A stretch of 20,998 bases of DNA from VFZP01 sp043730365. Its GTDB lineage: Bacteria > Acidobacteriota > Terriglobia > Bryobacterales > Bryobacteraceae. Below, piece after piece: positions 16,485 through 20,998 of this stretch. Within the stretch, counting starts at the first letter, position 1. Each line of letters starts with the position of its first letter. The notes under the pieces were generated by a model. It worked only from the letters and a program-made list of their open reading frames with translations, was not told the DNA's origin and did not search any database. The stretch spans positions 1 to 20,998 of the forward strand of contig JAYTKJ010000529.1 of NCBI GenBank assembly GCA_043730365.1, given 5' to 3'. The position numbers and the translations under genes are program-made.

Positions 16485-16694
16485 TCACGCCAAGAGCAGA
16501 CGGCCCTTGGGCGCCGGGATCTCCCGGCCGAGTGCCCGCGCGGTTTCGATCCATTCGGCAATGACGATCTCGGCTTGGGCGATCGCTTCCTGTCGCGTGG
16601 CCCCGTCGGCGGCGCAGCCAGGCAACTCGGGTACCTCCGCGATGAAGGCCTCGTCCTCGTTGCTCCAGTAGAGAATAATTCCGTACTTTGTCAT
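16485..16694 (-). CDS. hicB: HicB-family antitoxin (short form)
   Basis: A 69-residue protein with the HicB pattern: YGIILYWSNEDEAFIAEVPE (4-23), then LPGCAADGAT and a long amphipathic helix QEAIAQAEIVIAEWIETA. It is complete for the short HicB class, which lacks a separate helix-turn-helix or ribbon DNA-binding domain. HicB binds and inactivates the HicA RNase. Its ATG overlaps the reconstructed stop of hicA (ATGA), the classical coupled hicA-hicB layout. With hicA broken, the antitoxin would be orphaned. Confidence 0.88.
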   Translation of the reverse strand: MTKYGIILYWSNEDEAFIAEVPELPGCAADGATRQEAIAQAEIVIAEWIETARALGREIPAPKGRLLLA

Positions 16695-16946
16695 TCGGCT
16701 TTTCCAGCTAGTCTACACCGCACAATCACCTTGCGAACTTGTTTGACCGATACGGCTTTGCCAATGATCCGCGCTGCTGCAGGTTAAGGATCTCATCCAC
16801 GCCTGCTCGCGCAAAAATGTGGTGACTTCCTCGAACGCGCTCGGTGAAATCGAGAGACCGCAACAGATTCCGGAGGTCATCGAACCTTATGTTTGCATCG
16901 GCATGGCCTCCCAGCACCCCCGCTAACAGTCGATTGTTGACAGCAT
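16691..16946 (-). pseudogene. hicA: HicA-family mRNA interferase toxin, disrupted by one clear and one probable 1-base deletion
   Basis: Central codons encode a clear HicA of the DANIRFDDL class: DANIRFDDLRNLLRSL, then the RGSHHIF motif with the catalytic-site His, then EILNLQQRGSLAKPY. After AKPY the frame breaks (RSNKFAR, stop). Shifting frame by one base at 16748/16749 restores VKQVRKVIVRCRLAGK and a stop overlapping the hicB ATG as ATGA; a missing A would give the family's expected Gln (AKPYQVKQVR). At the 5' end the family's RLLAGVLGG is readable, but the only nearby ATG (16946) is out of frame by one base; a second lost base near 16931/16932 would join them. With both restored the gene has exactly 86 codons, normal for the family. 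Without repair, only a GTG start at 16917 is available and the product lacks both ends. Confidence 0.8.
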
Positions 16947-16959
16947 AATTGTCTCAAGT

Positions 16960-16970
16960 TCAAGTCTTGA
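16960..16970. other. Small palindrome between the ADOP permease gene and hicA
   Basis: An 11-base near-perfect palindrome (TCAAG-T-CTTGA) lies in the short gap between the permease stop and the hicA start. The gap is visibly more AT-rich than its surroundings. It could be an operator for the toxin-antitoxin genes, but this HicB form lacks a DNA-binding domain, so the role is uncertain and chance is possible. Confidence 0.25.
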
Positions 16971-16990
16971 CACTCGCTATCTTTGACCGG

Positions 16991-19378
16991 TCAGCCCTCC
17001 AGCACCCGCGCCGGCTGTACCCGCGACGCCTTCCATGCCGGCCCGAGCCCGGCAGCCACGGCGACAATCACCATCATCAAAGGAGCGAAGGCCAAAGCCC
17101 AAGGATCGCTCGCTTCCACTTCGTACAGCAGGGCCTCGATCGCCCGCCCTAACCAGAAAGCGGTGAGGGTGCCCACGGCCGCGCCCGTGCCTGCTACGAT
17201 GAGCCCTCGCTGCAGAACCAACCGCAGGACGTTCGTCGGCGCAGCGCCGAGCGCGAGGCGGATGCCGAATTCGCGGCGGCGGTCGATCGCAGCCTGTTGG
17301 AGCGTGCCATACAGGCCAACTGCGGCGAGCAGCAGCGTGAGTGCGGCGAATCCTGAGAGCAGCCAGGTTTGCAGCTTGCGCGACAGCATCGAATCGTTCA
17401 GCAAACGTGGCAAGGGAGTGAAACCGTGAACGGGCGCGGACGGGTCTACTTGCTTGATGGCCGCGCGAACTTCGGCGATCAGGCTGTCGCGCGGTGGTGT
17501 GGCGCGCACGATCAGGTCCATCTGCCTGCCGAAGCCCGGGCCGAACGCCTCGCACACCGCTGGCCGCTCCAGCCCGAGCCGGTGCATGTCATCCACCACG
17601 CCCACCACGGTGGTCCATGGATGGCGCGGATTGCGCGCTTCGAACTGCATTCGCTTGCCCACGGCATCTTCGCCTGGCCAGAAGCGTCGAGCCATCGTGC
17701 GATTGATGACCGCGACCCGGGGTGGTCCGCCGCCCGTGAAGTCCTCTTGCACCAGCAAGCGTCCACTCACCAGGCGCGCGCCGGAAGCCTCGAAGAATCC
17801 TGGCGTCACCGCATCGCCCGTGACCTGCTCGTTGTAGACTGTGGCGCGGCCTTCCACCGTTAACGCGTAATCAGGATTGCGATCAATCAGGAAGTCTCCA
17901 ATCGCACCGGCTTTCACTCCGGGCAAACTGTTGAGCCGCTCGAGCAGTTGACGCCAGAATACCGGGGGATCCGCTTTGCCCGCCGCCAACCAACTGCGAT
18001 CCACGGGCGCCAGTACCGCGCCGCTCGCTTCAAACCCCGGGTGAACATTGGTCAATTTGATGAGGCTTCGCACCAAGAGTCCGGACCCGCTGAGCAGCAA
18101 CACGGCGAGCGCCGCCTGCGCTCCGGCGAGCCACCACTGCACTTGATGAGATGCCGCTATGCCGCGGCCGCCGCCGCGTAACGCCTCGTTGGGATCGGCC
18201 CGGGCCGCGCGCCACGCCGCGATTGGCCCGCATACTAACGCTGCCAGCAAAGTTGCGCCAACAGCGAGGAGCAGCACCACAGAGTCAACCACCGCTTCAT
18301 CCAATCGAGGCACTCGGCCAGCCGCCAGCACCACCAGGCCGCGTAGCAAGCCGCAGCCCAGGCCGGCGCCAATGATCCCCGCCACTCCGGCCAGAGCGAG
18401 AACCTCAGCCATTTGTTCTCGCACGAGAACGGAGACCTCCGCGCCGAGGGCAGCCCGTACCGCGAATTCGCGGCTGCGCGCGGTGTTGCGCGCGAGCAGC
18501 AAACCCGCCGCGTTGACGCAGGCCACCATGAGGACCAAGCCCACCGCGCCAAACAGCAGCCACAGCGCGCGGGGCAGCGTCGGACCCACGTATTGTTGAG
18601 CGAACGGATAAACTGACACGCCGTACCCGGCGAAGTCCGGATCGGTGCTTGGATACTTATCGGCGATTCTTCGACCGATTTCGTTCATCTCCCGGCGCGC
18701 TTCCTCGATCGAATGGCCGGGACGGAGGCGGCCCACCACTTTGAAATAGTCGGTCTCACGCCGGTCACGCAGCCGGGCATACGGCGCCGCTGGCGGGAGT
18801 GGAATCCACCCTTGCACGCGCCGCGATGGGAAGGCAAAGCTCTCGCGCATGACACCGATCACTTCGTAAGGGCGACCGTCGAACTCAAGACGCTTCCCGA
18901 TCGCACCGCGTAGGCCGCCGAACCGCCGCAGCCACAGACCGTGACTGATGACGATTAAACGTGCACCCTGTCGATCCTCGGCATCGGTGAAGGTGCGTCC
19001 CAGCGACGGTGGCACGCCGAGAACAGGCCAAAGATTTGCCGACACCACGCCAAGTTCCACTCGCTCCGGTTCGCTCTGGTCGCTCAGCGTCGCCGTATAG
19101 CCGCGCCCGCACACTGCCAAGTCTTCAAACAAACGCGACTGCTCTCGCCAATCCGAAACCGTCGGCAGGCCCACGCCTTCTTCGTGGATGTTGCGCTTCA
19201 CGTCGTCAGTCCATAACATCGCCAATCGCTGTGGGTCTCGATACGGGAGGGGCCGCAGGACCACGGCGTTGAGTACGGCGAAAACCCATACGGTAGCCGC
19301 GATTCCGAGCGAGAGAATGGCGATCACGCCCAGGGCGAACTGCGGCTGCCTGGCGAACGATCGAAAGGCGGGGCGCAT
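16991..19378 (-). CDS. ADOP family duplicated ABC transporter permease (MacB/FtsX-like)
   Basis: A 795-residue protein made of two MacB-type halves. Half one has TM about 15-39, a MacB periplasmic domain (about 45-265) and FtsX-like membrane segments near 272-296, 322-350 and 365-390, with the cytoplasmic motif SREFAVRAALGA (302-313). Half two repeats this: TM about 415-437, a periplasmic domain to about 665, and TMs near 672-696, 720-745 and 760-783 with REFGIRLALGA (702-712). This is the Acidobacterial Duplicated Orphan Permease architecture. As is typical for orphans, there is no ABC ATPase gene next to it in this window. It lacks the extra N-terminal domain of longer members. The ATG has GGAG too close to serve as a normal Shine-Dalgarno; a TACGTT lies 8 bases upstream. 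The transported substrate is unknown. Confidence 0.93.
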   Translation of the reverse strand: MRPAFRSFARQPQFALGVIAILSLGIAATVWVFAVLNAVVLRPLPYRDPQRLAMLWTDDVKRNIHEEGVGLPTVSDWREQSRLFEDLAVCGRGYTATLSDQSEPERVELGVVSANLWPVLGVPPSLGRTFTDAEDRQGARLIVISHGLWLRRFGGLRGAIGKRLEFDGRPYEVIGVMRESFAFPSRRVQGWIPLPPAAPYARLRDRRETDYFKVVGRLRPGHSIEEARREMNEIGRRIADKYPSTDPDFAGYGVSVYPFAQQYVGPTLPRALWLLFGAVGLVLMVACVNAAGLLLARNTARSREFAVRAALGAEVSVLVREQMAEVLALAGVAGIIGAGLGCGLLRGLVVLAAGRVPRLDEAVVDSVVLLLAVGATLLAALVCGPIAAWRAARADPNEALRGGGRGIAASHQVQWWLAGAQAALAVLLLSGSGLLVRSLIKLTNVHPGFEASGAVLAPVDRSWLAAGKADPPVFWRQLLERLNSLPGVKAGAIGDFLIDRNPDYALTVEGRATVYNEQVTGDAVTPGFFEASGARLVSGRLLVQEDFTGGGPPRVAVINRTMARRFWPGEDAVGKRMQFEARNPRHPWTTVVGVVDDMHRLGLERPAVCEAFGPGFGRQMDLIVRATPPRDSLIAEVRAAIKQVDPSAPVHGFTPLPRLLNDSMLSRKLQTWLLSGFAALTLLLAAVGLYGTLQQAAIDRRREFGIRLALGAAPTNVLRLVLQRGLIVAGTGAAVGTLTAFWLGRAIEALLYEVEASDPWALAFAPLMMVIVAVAAGLGPAWKASRVQPARVLEG

Positions 19379-19422
19379 ACTCCATTAACGTAACTCGAAC
19401 CCGGAGCGTGCAGCAATTCAGG

Positions 19423-19428
19423 TAGAAT
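19423..19428 (+). promoter_or_regulatory. Putative -10 element (TAGAAT) immediately upstream of the PQQ-like propeller gene
   Basis: TAGAAT matches TATAAT at five of six positions and ends six bases before the ATG at 19435, which would put transcription start at or next to the start codon (leaderless mRNA). There is no convincing Shine-Dalgarno before this ATG and no clear -35 at 16-18 bases. The 56-bp gap is divergent to the ADOP gene. Confidence 0.35.
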
Positions 19429-19434
19429 GGCGCG

Positions 19435-20832
19435 ATGTACCGGATTGTTCTCATTCTTCTGGCCGCCCTCCTGATCCACGCCGCCGATTGGCCGACCTTT
19501 CGCGGGCGTAACTCGTCCGGCGTCTCACCCGACACCAATTTGCCTGAGTTCGCTCCAGGCAAGTTCGAATTGTGGAAGACGGCTTTGCCTCCGGGGCACT
19601 CCTCGCCGGTCATCGTCGGCAAGCGCATCTATCTCACCGGCTACGAAAACGACAAGCTCTTCACGTTTGCGCTGGATCGCGATTCAGGCAAAATTCTGTG
19701 GCGCCGCGAAGCGCCGCGGCCGCGGCAGGAAACGCTGCATAAGGCGAATTCGCCCACGTCGGCTTCGGCCGCCACCGATGGCCGCAATGTCTTCGTGTTC
19801 TTTACCGACTATGGGGTGCTCGCGTATGGTCCCGACGGCGAGGACAAGTGGCAAGCTCCGCTCGGGCCGTTCAACAATCCGATGGGACAATCGGCCACGC
19901 CCGTGCTCGCCGGCAACACACTGCTGGTTCCGTGTGACCAGGAAAGCGGATCATTCTTTATCGCCCTGAACAAGGACACCGGCAAAGTGAAGTGGCGTGT
20001 CGAGCGTCCGGATTTTACCCGCGGGTTCTCCACTCCCTTGCTCTATAAACCCAAGACCGGTCCACTGCAGGTCCTGATTGCGGGCTCCTACCGTTTGGTG
20101 GCTTATGAGGTGGAGACCGGCAAGGAGGCTTGGTGGGTCAGCGGCTTAACTTGGCAGTTGAAACCCACGCCGGTCATGGATGAAGAAAACATCTACGTGC
20201 TTGGCTGGGCTGGCGAAGCTGATCCCGGGCAACAGGAAGTGGTGCCGGACTTCGCTGAAGTGTTGACCAAGTGGGATGCCAATCAGGACCGCCAGCTATC
20301 GGAAGCCGAAATCGCCGACCCGAAACTGGCCAAGAAATTCGCCGAGATCGACCTGGACAACACCAAGCTCATCGGCGAACGCGATTGGAAAATGTTCCAG
20401 GCCAAACGAGCCGTCGTCAACGGCGTCAATGCTTATCGTTTGGGTGGCCAGGGCGACATGACCGAAAAGTCCCGCCTCTGGAACTATGAGAAGTCACTCC
20501 CGAATGTGCCCTCGCCGCTGCTCTATCAGGGAGTTCTCTATCTCTGCAAAGACGGCGGCATTCTGACGGCGCTCGATGCGAAGACTGGTAAGGTGCTCAA
20601 GCAGGCCCGCATTACCGGAGCCTTGGGTGACTATTTCGCTTCGCCCATCGCCGCAGACGGACGTCTCTTCACCATCAACCATGAGGGTAAGCTGGCCGTG
20701 ATCAAGGCGGGGGCGGAATGGGAGGTTGAGCGCATTGTTCCATTTCCGGACATGGTGAATGCTACCCCGGCGATTCTGGATGGCAAGATCTATGTCCGCA
20801 CTCATTCCAATCTCTACTGTTTTGGCAGGTAG
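19435..20832 (+). CDS. PQQ-binding-like beta-propeller repeat protein with embedded EF-hand
   Basis: A 465-residue exported protein with a signal peptide (1-16) followed by DWPTFRGRNSSG, the usual opening of PQQ-like propeller proteins in Acidobacteria and Planctomycetes. Blades are marked by repeats such as TFALDRDSGKILWRRE, IALNKDTGKVKWRVE, VAYEVETGKEAWWV and LTALDAKTGKVLKQA. Between blades, residues 281-292 (DANQDRQLSEAE) form a canonical EF-hand loop with calcium ligands at loop positions 1, 3, 5, 9 and 12; a second, degenerate loop lies at about 306-317. The fold is a BamB/quinoprotein-like propeller. I see no quinoprotein dehydrogenase catalytic signature, so PQQ binding or enzymatic activity should not be assumed. 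The gene is divergent from the ADOP permease across 56 bp. Confidence 0.9.
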   Translation: MYRIVLILLAALLIHAADWPTFRGRNSSGVSPDTNLPEFAPGKFELWKTALPPGHSSPVIVGKRIYLTGYENDKLFTFALDRDSGKILWRREAPRPRQETLHKANSPTSASAATDGRNVFVFFTDYGVLAYGPDGEDKWQAPLGPFNNPMGQSATPVLAGNTLLVPCDQESGSFFIALNKDTGKVKWRVERPDFTRGFSTPLLYKPKTGPLQVLIAGSYRLVAYEVETGKEAWWVSGLTWQLKPTPVMDEENIYVLGWAGEADPGQQEVVPDFAEVLTKWDANQDRQLSEAEIADPKLAKKFAEIDLDNTKLIGERDWKMFQAKRAVVNGVNAYRLGGQGDMTEKSRLWNYEKSLPNVPSPLLYQGVLYLCKDGGILTALDAKTGKVLKQARITGALGDYFASPIAADGRLFTINHEGKLAVIKAGAEWEVERIVPFPDMVNATPAILDGKIYVRTHSNLYCFGR

Positions 20833-20838
20833 TTTCAG

Positions 20839-20913
20839 ATGTTGAAGAAAGGCTTGCTGATTCTCGCCGCCGTTGTGGCGCTCTTGGTTGGAGTGATCTC
20901 TGTAATTGATTAG
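20839..20913 (+). CDS. Possible 24-residue single-span membrane peptide
   Basis: A short ORF six bases after the propeller stop. It encodes a Lys-Lys start followed by one hydrophobic stretch and Ile-Asp at the end (MLKKGLLILAAVVALLVGV, then ISVID). An AGGTAG about six bases before the ATG could act as a Shine-Dalgarno. The basic-then-hydrophobic pattern fits a small inner-membrane peptide, but an ORF this short can occur by chance and no family is recognised. Confidence 0.4.
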   Translation: MLKKGLLILAAVVALLVGVISVID

Positions 20914-20919
20914 CGGGTG

Positions 20920-20943
20920 GTCGATTCAAACTACTGAATCGGC
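20920..20943. terminator. Hairpin downstream of the propeller gene, possible weak terminator
   Basis: A 9-bp stem (GTCGATTCA / TGAATCGGC, one G-U pair) with a 6-base loop. No T-run follows on plus. It lies just after the last plus-strand ORF, where a terminator would be expected, but without a T-tract it may only protect the mRNA end. Confidence 0.35.
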
Positions 20944-20998
20944 GACGGCCCAGGCGGCGAAAAGAGGAGCCGGAACGCGGCGGTAACGGAACGGGCGC
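20926..20998 (-). CDS. Possible 3' end of a minus-strand gene (partial, runs off right edge)
   Basis: On the minus strand a frame is open from the right edge to a TGA at 20928-20926 and would encode about 24 residues ending RVPAPLFAAWAVADSVV. Codon third positions are mostly G/C, like real genes here, and a convergent arrangement would suit the hairpin at 20920-20943. The stretch is too short for recognition and could be chance. Confidence 0.25.
   Translation of the reverse strand, partial: RPFRYRRVPAPLFAAWAVADSVV

Noticed and set aside
16937..16972. Two plus-strand TTGACA hexamers in the hicA upstream gap
   Set aside because: They look like perfect -35 boxes, but no -10 element lies 15-19 bases downstream of either and no plus-strand gene follows.
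16977..17555. 192-codon minus-strand ORF overlapping the ADOP gene
   Set aside because: Same strand but a different frame from the permease, whose C-terminal FtsX region is intact; Arg-rich composition indicates a shadow.

Overview
The window is GC-rich, densely coded bacterial DNA with no rRNA, tRNA, CRISPR array or insertion sequence that I can see. The gene set points to an Acidobacteriota member, probably near Solibacter/Bryobacter. The indicators are an ADOP-type duplicated permease, a planctomycete-type cytochrome (PSCyt1/DUF1549/DUF1553) paired with a Tat-exported DUF1501 protein, a redoxin-cytochrome c-copper monooxygenase-like fusion, and a free-standing TolB-like propeller. This assignment is inference from family content, not from a marker gene.

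Left third (1-7930): two minus-strand genes, a patatin/outer-membrane-barrel protein followed by the redoxin/haem/copper fusion that runs off the left edge. They diverge across 30 bp from the plus-strand PSD1 cytochrome and DUF1501 pair. Nearly all of these products look exported (signal peptide, Tat signal, haem c motifs, beta-barrel), so this is a cell-envelope block. A GNAT acetyltransferase converges on it with a 12-bp 3' overlap.

Middle (8549-16434): a TolB-like propeller and a hotdog thioesterase on plus converge on a tightly packed minus-strand operon, in transcription order yicC, gmk, rpoZ, coaBC, family-4 uracil-DNA glycosylase, tmk, holB and an Hfq-like gene with a long N-terminal extension. 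Several junctions are 4-11 bp overlaps. The operon ends in a hairpin whose arms contain the stop codons of both convergent genes, followed on the minus strand by a T-rich tract.

Right third (16485-20998): a HicAB toxin-antitoxin module in which hicB is intact but hicA carries one clear and one probable single-base deletion, an ADOP permease, and a divergent PQQ-like propeller containing an EF-hand loop. A 24-codon membrane-peptide ORF, a small hairpin and possibly the 3' end of another gene follow at the right edge. No intergenic stretch exceeds 300 bases; the longest is 135 bp (8414-8548), where I see nothing convincing.

I did not find a clearly new multi-gene system. The points most worth checking are the broken hicA beside an intact hicB, the extended Hfq-like protein sharing an operon with the YicC RNase, and the stop-codon-embedding terminator.
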